From Streptomyces pseudovenezuelae (GTDB taxonomy: Bacteria > Actinomycetota > Actinomycetes > Streptomycetales > Streptomycetaceae): a stretch of DNA of 64,000 nt. Within the stretch, counting starts at the first letter, position 1; each line of letters opens with the position of its first letter. Shown here piece after piece: positions 15,943 to 23,320 of the stretch. The notes beneath the pieces were generated by a model that saw only the letters and a program-made list of their open reading frames with translations, had not been told where the DNA came from and did not search any database. The DNA is taken from contig NZ_JARXVH010000009.1 in the NCBI RefSeq assembly GCF_029892565.1, positions 335,131 to 399,130 on the forward strand, in the 5' to 3' direction. Position numbers and translations under genes: made by a program.

Positions 15943-15968
15943 CTCAGCGGGCACTCAGGGAGCTCTCA
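15943..15968 (+). promoter_or_regulatory. Triple CTCA repeat with 11-bp period before the HtrA-like gene
   Basis: CTCA occurs at 15943, 15954 and 15965, exactly 11 bases apart, within CTCAGCGGGCA, CTCAGGGAGCT and CTCATGGTCG. Direct repeats with 11-bp spacing are the usual binding geometry of OmpR-family response regulators. The site lies 25-50 bases before the protease start and is a candidate operator for the response regulator at 17547. Confidence 0.5.
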
Positions 15969-15992
15969 TGGTCGGGCGACATGCTCATTGTC

Positions 15993-17222
15993 ATGACCGA
16001 GAGCCTCCGCCGCAGCGGCGAGTACGAGAACCCGTACCAGGGCGAGCAGCAGCAGAACGCGTACGCCCAGCAGCAGAACGCCTCCTCCCCTGTGAACCCG
16101 GAGTGGCCGCCCCCGCCCGCGCAGCCGCCCGTTCACCAGCAGCCGGTCCAGCAGCCTCCGGTGGAGCCGGTCACCGTCGAGCCCGGCACGACGGTCTGGC
16201 CCGCCCAGTCCTCGCACGCCTCCGCTCCGGCCGGCTTCACCGCCGACGGTGCCGGGGCCGGGTACGGCGGTGACGGCAACGGCGGCGGTACGGCCGTGAT
16301 GACCGCCGTACCCGCCGAGCCGGGCGGCGCCGCGCCGCACGCGAAGAAGCGGACCCGGGGCCCCATCGCCCTGCTGGCCGCCGTCGCGATCGTGGCCGCC
16401 GCGGTGGGCGGCGGTACCGCCTACGCCTTCCAGGAGCTGGCCGGCACCGACACGGTCGCCACCAGCTCGACGACCACCAGCGTCGTGCCGTCCAGCAAGA
16501 AGGGCGACGTCGCCACCATCGCCGCGACCGTCAGCCCGAGCGTGGTCGAGATCAGCGCCACCTCGAACGCCGGTCAGTCCACCGGCGCCGGCGTGATCAT
16601 CACCAGCGACGGCGAGATCGTCACCAACAACCACGTCATCTCCGGCGCCAGCACGATCAAGGTGCAGACCAGCGACGGCAAGAGCTACACCGCGAAGGTC
16701 GTCGGCACCGACAGCAAGAAGGACCTCGCCCTGATCAAGCTGGAGAACGCCTCCGGCCTCAAGGCGGCCACCCTCGGCAACTCCGCCGGTGTGCAGGTCG
16801 GCGACCAGGTCGTCGCGATCGGCTCCCCCGAGGGCCTGACCGGCACAGTCACCAGCGGCATCGTCTCCGCCCTCAACCGTGACGTGACCGTCTCGACCGA
16901 CGAGAGCCAGAGCCAGGGGCAGGGCCAGGGCGACGACCAGTGGCCCTTCCAGTTCGGCGGCCAGCAGTTCAACGGCGACACCGGCTCGTCCACCACGACC
17001 TACAAGGCGCTGCAGACCGACGCCTCGCTCAACCCGGGCAACTCCGGCGGCGCGCTGATCGACGCGAACGGCAACATCATCGGCATCAACTCCGCGATGT
17101 ACTCGGCCGCTTCGTCGGCCTCCTCCACCGACGCCGGCAGCGTCGGCCTCGGCTTCGCCATCCCGATCAACACCGTCAAGTCCGACCTGGCCACACTGCG
17201 GGCCGGCGGCAGCGACAGCTGA
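15993..17222 (+). CDS. Membrane-anchored HtrA-like trypsin-fold protease without PDZ domain
   Basis: A 409-residue protein. The Gln/Pro-rich cytosolic region (residues 1-120) is followed by a single helix (about 125-148, IALLAAVAIVAAAVGGGTAYAF) and an extracytoplasmic S1C protease domain. The catalytic triad is complete: His in TNNHVIS, Asp in KKDLALIKL and Ser in NPGNSGGAL. The chain ends shortly after GFAIPINTVKSDLATL, so the PDZ domain normal for HtrA/DegP is absent. It presumably degrades misfolded secreted proteins. ATG 15981 (MLIV) is an alternative start. From memory, this is the S. coelicolor SCO4157 type, next to a secretion-stress two-component system; an operator-like repeat lies upstream. 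Confidence 0.88.
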   Translation: MTESLRRSGEYENPYQGEQQQNAYAQQQNASSPVNPEWPPPPAQPPVHQQPVQQPPVEPVTVEPGTTVWPAQSSHASAPAGFTADGAGAGYGGDGNGGGTAVMTAVPAEPGGAAPHAKKRTRGPIALLAAVAIVAAAVGGGTAYAFQELAGTDTVATSSTTTSVVPSSKKGDVATIAATVSPSVVEISATSNAGQSTGAGVIITSDGEIVTNNHVISGASTIKVQTSDGKSYTAKVVGTDSKKDLALIKLENASGLKAATLGNSAGVQVGDQVVAIGSPEGLTGTVTSGIVSALNRDVTVSTDESQSQGQGQGDDQWPFQFGGQQFNGDTGSSTTTYKALQTDASLNPGNSGGALIDANGNIIGINSAMYSAASSASSTDAGSVGLGFAIPINTVKSDLATLRAGGSDS

Positions 17223-17257
17223 CCTTCGTTTCCTCGGCAACCAGCAGGGAGTACGTC

Positions 17258-17446
17258 ATGAAGATCCAGCAGGTTTCGCACACCGGCGCCGCCACCGGCG
17301 CGGCCGACTCCGGCCTCGCCCTCGCGGTGGCGTACGAGCTGCACGCACCGGCGACCCGGGCCCCCGAGGTGGCGGTCGCGCACGGCGCCGGCCGCCGCGC
17401 CACGGCCCCGGCCCGCGCCCGTCGCCGCACCGCGACCCGCGGCTGA
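17258..17446 (+). CDS. Small basic hypothetical protein
   Basis: A possible 62-residue protein, MKIQQVSHTGAATGAADSGL at the start and an Arg/Ala-rich end (RRATAPARARRRTATRG). CAGCAGGGAG lies 7-16 bases before ATG 17258 and could serve as a ribosome binding site. The composition is biased and no domain is visible, so it could be a chance open frame in the protease-to-regulator gap; position and ribosome binding site favour a real small gene. Confidence 0.45.
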   Translation: MKIQQVSHTGAATGAADSGLALAVAYELHAPATRAPEVAVAHGAGRRATAPARARRRTATRG

Positions 17447-17546
17447 GTTCCGTCCCGCTCCGCCCTTTACGCACCCGCAGGGAAACATGCGAGGCTGATG
17501 ACATTCAGCCCATGTCGTCCCACCGCACCCGAGGAATCCGAAGCCC

Positions 17547-18278
17547 ATGAGCCCCGCCGATGGCGACCGTGACCCCCAGCGCATCCTGATCGTCGACGAC
17601 GAGCCGGCCGTGCGCGAAGCACTCCAGCGCAGCCTCGCCTTCGAGGGGTACGACACCGAGGTCGCCGTGGACGGCGCGGACGCCCTGGAGAAGGCCACGG
17701 CCTACCAGCCCGACCTGGTCGTCCTCGACATCCAGATGCCGCGCATGGACGGCATGACCGCCGCGCGCCGCATGCGGGGCGCGGGCACGACGACACCGAT
17801 CCTCATGCTGACCGCCCGTGACACGGTCGGCGACCGCGTCACCGGGCTCGACGCGGGCGCCGACGACTACCTCGTCAAGCCCTTCGAACTCGACGAACTC
17901 TTCGCCCGCATCCGCGCGTTGCTGCGGCGCAGCTCCTACGCTGCCGCCGCGGGCGCCGCCCAGGAGGACGAGGCACTCACCTTCGCGGACCTCCGGATGG
18001 ATCTGGCGACGCGGGAGGTGACGCGGGCGGGGCGGCCGGTGGAACTGACCCGGACCGAGTTCACCCTGCTGGAGATGTTCATGGCGCATCCGCGCCAGGT
18101 GCTCACGCGCGAGCAGATCCTGAAGGCGGTCTGGGGCTTCGACTTCGAACCGTCGTCGAACTCGCTGGACGTGTATGTGATGTACCTGCGCCGGAAGACG
18201 GAGGCCGGGGGTGAGCCTCGGCTGGTGCACACGGTGCGGGGTGTGGGGTACGTGTTGCGGCAGGGTGGGGCGGAGTGA
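17547..18278 (+). CDS. OmpR-family response regulator of a secretion-stress type pair
   Basis: A 243-residue response regulator. The receiver (residues 10-125) has the acidic pair in VDDEPAV, the phosphoacceptor Asp in VVLDIQMPRMDG and Lys in YLVKPFEL. The winged helix (about 145-240) holds LTRTEFTLLEMFMAHPRQVL and LDVYVMYLRRK. The next gene, a histidine kinase, overlaps by GTGA, so they are a cognate pair. GAGGA precedes the ATG. In S. coelicolor the pair at the same place (SCO4156/4155, from memory CssRS) controls HtrA-like proteases in response to secretion stress, which fits the protease upstream. Confidence 0.9.
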   Translation: MSPADGDRDPQRILIVDDEPAVREALQRSLAFEGYDTEVAVDGADALEKATAYQPDLVVLDIQMPRMDGMTAARRMRGAGTTTPILMLTARDTVGDRVTGLDAGADDYLVKPFELDELFARIRALLRRSSYAAAAGAAQEDEALTFADLRMDLATREVTRAGRPVELTRTEFTLLEMFMAHPRQVLTREQILKAVWGFDFEPSSNSLDVYVMYLRRKTEAGGEPRLVHTVRGVGYVLRQGGAE

Positions 18279-19741
18279 GGAAGGTTCTACGCCGGTTCCA
18301 GACACTGCCGATCCGGGCCCGGTTGTCGATGCTGGTCGCTGCGGCTGTCGCGTTCGCGGTGGCGGCGGTGTCGGTTACGTGCTGGTTCATCGTGCAGGGG
18401 AAGTTGTACGACCAGATCGACAACGAGCTTCAGACCCAGGCCGCCCGCCCGCAGCAGCGCAGCGTCATGGACGCCATCAACAACTGCAACCAGACCAATC
18501 CCTCGACGACCGACGAGGGCGGGCTGCGCGCGCCGTCCGAGTACTACTTCCAGCTGATCAAGTCGAACGGCGAGTCCTGTGTCCCCTCGGACTCTCCCGG
18601 CACGGTCAAGGCCGTCGGCGCCGACACGAACGTCGCCAAGAAGCCCAACGACGGCTACGGCTCCCTGCACAACGGCACCGACACCGACGGCAAGGACGTA
18701 CGGGTACTGACGGTCCCCCTGGTGACCTTCAATGAAGCCGGCCAGCAAGTGGTGGTCCAGGGCGTGGCCGTTCTGTACGCCTTCCCGCTGAAGGGCACGC
18801 AGTCCACTCTCAACGAACTGGCTCTGATCCTCCTCGCCGTCTCCGGCGTCGGAGTGCTCGGCGCCGGCGCGGCCGGGCTCGCCGTGGCCCGCGCGGGCCT
18901 GCGACCCGTCGACAAGCTCACCGAAGCCGTCGAACAGGTCGCGCGCACGGAGGACTTGAGCATCCGCATCCCGGTCGAGGACGACAGCGAGGACGAAGTC
19001 GCCCGCCTCTCCCGCTCCTTCAACTCGATGACCTCCTCCCTGGCCAGCAGCCGCGAGCTCCAGCAGCAGCTGATCGCGGACGCCGGTCACGAACTGCGCA
19101 CCCCCCTCACCTCCCTCCGTACGAACATCGAACTCCTCACCCGCAGCGAGGAGACCGGTCGCCCCATCCCGGAGGCGGACCGCAAGGCGCTGCTCGCCTC
19201 GGTGAAGGCGCAGATGACCGAACTGGCCGCCCTGATCGGCGACTTGCAGGAGCTGTCCCGCTCCGAAGGCCAGCGCGGCGAACGCGTGCAGTTCGTGTCG
19301 ATGCAGGACACCGTCGAGGCGGCGCTGCGAAGGGCCCGGCTGCGCGGACCGGAGTTGACCATCAACGCCGACCTCCAGTCCTGGTACGTCCGGGCGGAGC
19401 CGTCGGCGTTGGAGCGGGCGGTGGTCAACATCCTCGACAACGCGGTGAAGTTCAGCCCCGAGGGCGGCACGATCGAGGTGCAGCTCGGCGACGGCGTCCT
19501 GACCGTCCGCGACCACGGCCCCGGCATCCCCGCCGAGGACCTCCCGCACGTCTTCGACCGCTTCTGGCGCTCCCCCAGCGCCCGCGCCCTCCCCGGCTCC
19601 GGCCTCGGCCTGTCCATCGTCGCCCGCACGATCCAACAGGCCGGCGGCGAGGTCACCCTGGCCCACGCACCCGGCGGCGGCACGGTGGCGACCGTACGGG
19701 TGCCCGGGGCGCCGACACCGCCGCCGGCCGACCCGCAGTAG
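18275..19741 (+). CDS. Sensor histidine kinase
   Basis: A 488-residue membrane kinase. One helix near residues 15-42 and a second near 190-215 enclose an extracytoplasmic sensor domain of about 145 residues. HAMP follows (RPVDKLTEAVEQVA), then the dimerisation/phosphoacceptor helix with His in DAGHELRTPLTSLR, and a complete ATPase: N box NILDNAVKFS, G1 DHGPGIP, F box FDRFWRS and G2 GSGLGLSIV. It starts at GTG 18275 overlapping the regulator stop, so the proteins are made together. The likely cue is misfolded secreted protein, by analogy with the CssRS pair. Confidence 0.9.
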   Translation: MRKVLRRFQTLPIRARLSMLVAAAVAFAVAAVSVTCWFIVQGKLYDQIDNELQTQAARPQQRSVMDAINNCNQTNPSTTDEGGLRAPSEYYFQLIKSNGESCVPSDSPGTVKAVGADTNVAKKPNDGYGSLHNGTDTDGKDVRVLTVPLVTFNEAGQQVVVQGVAVLYAFPLKGTQSTLNELALILLAVSGVGVLGAGAAGLAVARAGLRPVDKLTEAVEQVARTEDLSIRIPVEDDSEDEVARLSRSFNSMTSSLASSRELQQQLIADAGHELRTPLTSLRTNIELLTRSEETGRPIPEADRKALLASVKAQMTELAALIGDLQELSRSEGQRGERVQFVSMQDTVEAALRRARLRGPELTINADLQSWYVRAEPSALERAVVNILDNAVKFSPEGGTIEVQLGDGVLTVRDHGPGIPAEDLPHVFDRFWRSPSARALPGSGLGLSIVARTIQQAGGEVTLAHAPGGGTVATVRVPGAPTPPPADPQ

Positions 19742-19794
19742 GCGCGGGGGCGGATGCCAGGGGTGTCGAGCGCGAGTACGGGCGGCGCAGACCC

Positions 19795-20319
19795 GTGTCG
19801 TGGGGACGGCGCGACTTCCTGGTGATCACCGTGGGCTACCTGGTGAGTTCGACCCCGCGGGACTCCACGACGCCCGGTGGGCCAGGGCGCTCTTCCTGGG
19901 ATCCCTGCTGACGCTGCTCGGCGTAGCCGCGGCGGCGGGCCTGGCACGACGTCTACGACATCCGGATCGAGCCCGCTCCGACGCGGCGCGAGGACGGCCC
20001 GCGCCTACCGACCTTCCTCTACGACAACGACGGCCGCCGCGTCCAGCTCCTCCAGCTCGACGACCGGCAGTCGCCGGACCTCGACACCGAGGTCGCCGAT
20101 CCGCGTACCGCCGCCGCCCGGCACCGCGGCACCGGCTGGGAGCCGCGCCCCGGGGCCGAGGACCGCGTCCGGCGTCGCGTGGGACACCGCACGGCGTGGG
20201 TGCGGGCGCTCAACGGGGCTCTGTTCGTCCTGCTCGCCGCCCTGCCGCACTGGTGTTGGGAGTCCCAGGTGCCCTGGTATCTGCGGGAGACCTCACCGGT
20301 TCCCCCAGCTCACCCATAA
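19795..20319 (+). pseudogene. Frameshifted membrane protein gene
   Basis: A broken coding sequence. From GTG 19795 the frame reads VSWGRRDFLVITVGYLV, then shifts near 19846 to FDPAGLHDARWARALFLGSLLTLLG, and shifts back near 19945 to WHDVYDIRIEPAPTRREDGP and on to a TAA at 20319, with a hydrophobic helix (ALNGALFVLLAALPHWCW) before the end. The outer frame contains a stop at 19909, so the two indels are not silent. The three parts together look like one membrane protein of about 170 residues of unknown family. Sequencing error at two sites is the alternative. Confidence 0.6.
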
Positions 20320-20363
20320 CCGCCTGCCAGGTCCCGCACAGCCGCTCGCCCCACCGTGTTCGA

Positions 20364-21068
20364 ATGGCGCGGAAGATTCTGCTGGCCGACGACGACGAGG
20401 CCGTGCGAGACGGGGTCGGGCGGCTGCTGAGGTTCGAGGGGTACGAGACCGTCCTCGCGGGGGACGGCCGGGCCGCTCTCGACCTGATCGGGGTGCCCGA
20501 GGGGGAGCCCGATCTCGTCCTGATGGACGTGACCATGCCGGAGCTGGACGGGCTGGCCGCGACGCGGCGGATCCGGGCCTCCGGGTGCATGGTCCCGATC
20601 CTGATGCTCACCGGCCGGCACGCGGTCGGCGACCGGATCGTCGCCCTCGACAACGGCGCCGACGACTACCTGATGAAGCCCTTCGCCACGGAGGAACTCC
20701 TCGCCCGGGTACGGGCGTTGCTGCGCCGCGCCCCGCGCAGGTCCGCCGCCGATCCGAAGCGGGACCAGCGGCTCGACTTCCAGGACCTCGCGATGGACCT
20801 GCGGACGCGGACCGTCACCCGTGACGGCCGGCCGCTCGGGCTCACCAAGACCGAGTACCTGCTGCTCGAATACCTGATGCGGCATCCGGCGAGGGTGCTC
20901 AGCCGATCGCAGATCCTCAAGGACGTCTGGGGCTTCGACTTCGAACCGACGTCGAACACGCTGGACGTGTACGTGATGTACCTGCGGCGCAAACTGGAGA
21001 GCCGCGGCGAACCGCGGCTCATCCAGACCGTGCGGGGGCTCGGCTACTCGCTCCGGGTCACCACCTGA
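20364..21068 (+). CDS. Orphan OmpR-family response regulator
   Basis: A 234-residue response regulator with all receiver residues: ADDDEAV, Asp in LVLMDVTMPELDG, Thr in LMLTGRH and Lys in YLMKPFAT. The winged helix carries LTKTEYLLLEYLMRHPARVL and LDVYVMYLRRKLES. It is close in sequence to the regulator at 17547, suggesting an old duplication, but no kinase is adjacent; the gene before it is broken. Its 3' end overlaps the converging ABC exporter by 11 bases, so the two transcripts collide. Confidence 0.88.
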   Translation: MARKILLADDDEAVRDGVGRLLRFEGYETVLAGDGRAALDLIGVPEGEPDLVLMDVTMPELDGLAATRRIRASGCMVPILMLTGRHAVGDRIVALDNGADDYLMKPFATEELLARVRALLRRAPRRSAADPKRDQRLDFQDLAMDLRTRTVTRDGRPLGLTKTEYLLLEYLMRHPARVLSRSQILKDVWGFDFEPTSNTLDVYVMYLRRKLESRGEPRLIQTVRGLGYSLRVTT

Positions 21069-22842
21069 GGATCATCGTCTCGTCCAGCGCCGGCGGCAGG
21101 TCCGCCACCGCGTCCGGCAGCGGTTCGGCGAGCGCCGTGTAGGCGCCGTCGGCAGCCAGGAGTTCCTTGTGAGAGCCGGACTCCACCAGCCGGCCGCGGT
21201 CGACGACCAGGATGCGGTCCGCGTCCGGCGCGAGGCTCAGATCGTGCGTGATCATGATCGTCGTACGGCCCGCCATCAACTTGCGCAGGGGCTGCACCAC
21301 TTGGCGGGCGGCCACCGCGTCCAGGCCCGCCGTCGGTTCGTCCAGGACGAGGACCGGTGCGGAGCGGAGCATGGCGCGGGCGATGGCGATGCGCTTGAGC
21401 TGGCCGCCGGAGAGGGCGGCCGTGCCGGGGGCGAGGTGGGTGTCGTAGCCCTCGGGCAGGGCGGTGACGAAGTTGTGCGCCGCCGCCTCGCGGGCCGCCT
21501 GCTCGATCTCCGCGTCGCTCGCGCCGGGGCGCCCGCAGGCGATGTTCTCGCGGATCGTGCCGTTCAGGATGAGCGTCTCCTGGGGCAGCAGCGCCACCTT
21601 CTCGCGCAGGAACTCCAGCCGCAGGTCGCGCAGCGGGACGCCGTCCAGGGTGATCACGCCCTGCGAGGGGTCGTAGAAGCGGGTCAGCAGTTTGGACAGG
21701 GTGGACTTGCCGGCGCCGCTGGCCCCGGTGACGATCACCAGCTCGCCGGGTCCCGCGCGGAAGGTGACGTCGCGCAGGGAGGCGCGGAGGGACTCGGGGT
21801 AGCGGAAGGAGACGTCGTGGAAGCCGACCCAGCCGCGCACGGGCCACTCGGCGACCGGTTCCGCGGGGTCGGTGACGGCCGGGCGGGTGTCGAGGATCTC
21901 GTTCAGGCGCTGGGCGCCGGCGGTGGCGGCGGTGAGGGTGAGGCCGAGCTGGCCGAGGCTGCGGACCGGCGGGTAGAGGTAGCCGATGAAGGCGGCGAAG
22001 GCCAGCAGTTGTCCGAGGGTCATGCGGCCCGCGGAGATCTCCCACACGCCGAGGCCGATCACCGTGAGGACGCAGAGCGTCTCTACGACCTCGACGAACT
22101 GCTCGTACATCTCGCTCAGTCGGGCCCCGCGGACCGATGCCTTCATCCAGGCCCGGGCCTCGACGTCGAGCCGCTTCTCCTCGTCGCGGCGGCGGTTGTA
22201 GGCCTGGGTGAGGACGACGTTGCCGAGGGACTCCTCGACCACGGACGTGATCGCGCCGTCGGCGACCCGTTCGTCCCGGGAGGCGTTGCGGATCCGGCCG
22301 GAGAAACGGCGGGCGGCGAGCAGGAAAAGGGGCGCCAGGACGAAGGTGACCAGGGCCAGGTCCCAGCGCAGATAGAGGGCGGCGCAGGAATAGAAGACCG
22401 CCGAGAAAGCGGCCGAGACCGTGCCGACCACACCGGAGACGACCATCTGCTCGATGGCCTCGACATCGCCGGTGAGCCGCTCGACGAGGTCGCCCTGGCG
22501 GTGCTTCTGGAAGAAGTCGGGGGGCAGGTCCTGGACATGCCGGAAGACGCCCGCGCGTAGCCGCAGGACGAATCTCTCCGCGGTCCAGGTGGCAAGGGAG
22601 TTGCCGAGGTAGCCGACCAGTGCGCCGAGTGCGGCCACGGCCAGCCAGGCGCCGGCCGGGCCCCAGAAGGCGGAGAGCGAACCGGCCTTCAGGGCGTTGT
22701 CGGTGAGCTCCGCGAACAGCAGGATCGAGGCGGTCTCGGCGAGCGCGGACACCACCACGCACCCGATGATCGCCAGCAGCCATCTGCGGTCGCCGCGGGT
22801 CAGCGGCCAGAAGCGCCGGAAGGCCTCGCGCACTTCCCTCAT
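21058..22842 (-). CDS. ABC exporter (membrane domain fused to ATPase)
   Basis: A 594-residue half-transporter of the type I exporter class. Six membrane helices fill residues 20-310, and the nucleotide-binding domain follows: Walker A GASGAGKST, Q loop LLPQETL, signature LSGGQLKRIAIARA, Walker B PVLVLDEPTAGLD and the H-loop ITHDLSLAP. It should work as a homodimer, since no second half-transporter is next to it. A gene for a 37-residue Lys/Pro/Ala-rich peptide lies upstream on the same strand, with a terminator-like hairpin between, so the exporter has its own promoter or read-through. Substrate unknown: lipid, drug or peptide. Confidence 0.88.
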   Translation of the reverse strand: MREVREAFRRFWPLTRGDRRWLLAIIGCVVVSALAETASILLFAELTDNALKAGSLSAFWGPAGAWLAVAALGALVGYLGNSLATWTAERFVLRLRAGVFRHVQDLPPDFFQKHRQGDLVERLTGDVEAIEQMVVSGVVGTVSAAFSAVFYSCAALYLRWDLALVTFVLAPLFLLAARRFSGRIRNASRDERVADGAITSVVEESLGNVVLTQAYNRRRDEEKRLDVEARAWMKASVRGARLSEMYEQFVEVVETLCVLTVIGLGVWEISAGRMTLGQLLAFAAFIGYLYPPVRSLGQLGLTLTAATAGAQRLNEILDTRPAVTDPAEPVAEWPVRGWVGFHDVSFRYPESLRASLRDVTFRAGPGELVIVTGASGAGKSTLSKLLTRFYDPSQGVITLDGVPLRDLRLEFLREKVALLPQETLILNGTIRENIACGRPGASDAEIEQAAREAAAHNFVTALPEGYDTHLAPGTAALSGGQLKRIAIARAMLRSAPVLVLDEPTAGLDAVAARQVVQPLRKLMAGRTTIMITHDLSLAPDADRILVVDRGRLVESGSHKELLAADGAYTALAEPLPDAVADLPPALDETMILRW

Positions 22843-22882
22843 GGTCTACAACTCCCTTTTCGGGATCGGGGCCGGACATGGC

Positions 22883-22931
22883 CGAGGCGGGGCCCCGGTC
22901 GGGCGACTCTCCGACCGGTGACCCCGCCTCG
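22883..22931 (-). terminator. Two-tier hairpin between micropeptide gene and ABC exporter
   Basis: A 10-bp outer stem CGAGGCGGGG/CCCCGCCTCG (22883-22892 with 22922-22931) encloses an 8-bp inner stem CCGGTCGG/CCGACCGG (22895-22902 with 22911-22918). It starts 9 bases past the micropeptide stop and so reads as its terminator, or as an attenuator ahead of the exporter gene. Confidence 0.7.
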
Positions 22932-22940
22932 TGGCGGGCC

Positions 22941-23054
22941 TCAGCCCTTGTGCGCGACGGGGCGCTTGGGGGCGGGCTTCTTCGGCGCCGGCTTCTTGGG
23001 GGCCGGAGCGGGCTTGTGGGCCTTCTTTACCGGGGTGATCTTATGGAAGCTCAT
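22941..23054 (-). CDS. 37-residue Lys/Pro/Ala-rich micropeptide
   Basis: A short gene missed by length filters. ATG 23054 has GAGGAG 6 bases upstream. The product begins MSFHKITPVKKAHKPAPAPK and continues with KPAPKKPAPKRP-type repeats to VAHKG. It is strongly basic, has no Cys and no hydrophobic helix, and resembles histone H1-like or nucleic-acid-binding tails more than a bacteriocin. A terminator-like hairpin follows directly and an AT-rich promoter region lies upstream (23060-23230), unusual for this genome. Function unknown. Confidence 0.65.
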   Translation of the reverse strand: MSFHKITPVKKAHKPAPAPKKPAPKKPAPKRPVAHKG

Positions 23055-23261
23055 CGCGGTCTCCTCAGGTTTCGGTTTCGGTTTCGGTTTTGCGTGTCGT
23101 TCGTTCTCGACATGGAAAACACTACGGCATTTCCGAAGCCAAAAAAGCCTTTCCGCCTTAGACCTCGATAAGGATAGATAGGAATTGCCTCTGAAAATAA
23201 ACTCTCAGAGAAATCGCGGAACCGAACCCCCACTCACACAGGTTTTATGCAGCACATGCGA
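23055..23261. promoter_or_regulatory. AT-rich intergenic region upstream of the micropeptide
   Basis: No gene is seen. The stretch includes the hexamer GGTTTC repeated three times in a row (about 23069-23088) and a locally AT-rich block (about 23105-23210) far below the base composition around it. On the minus strand it should hold the micropeptide promoter; the low GC could mark a binding site for a nucleoid protein. Confidence 0.45.
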
Positions 23262-23293
23262 AAGGCGACCGCGTCGAGAAACGCGGTCGCCTT
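23262..23293 (-). terminator. Terminator of the 5'-nucleotidase gene
   Basis: A perfect 13-bp stem (23262-23274 with 23281-23293) around the loop CGAGAA, ending 27 bases after the 5'-nucleotidase stop on the minus strand. Confidence 0.8.
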
Positions 23294-23320
23294 CGGAGAT
23301 GTCGCAGGTGGAGCGAGAGA

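Noticed and set aside
23262..23293. Possible CRISPR-like or attachment repeat
   Set aside because: The inverted repeat is a single hairpin at a gene end and has no second copy; it is a terminator.
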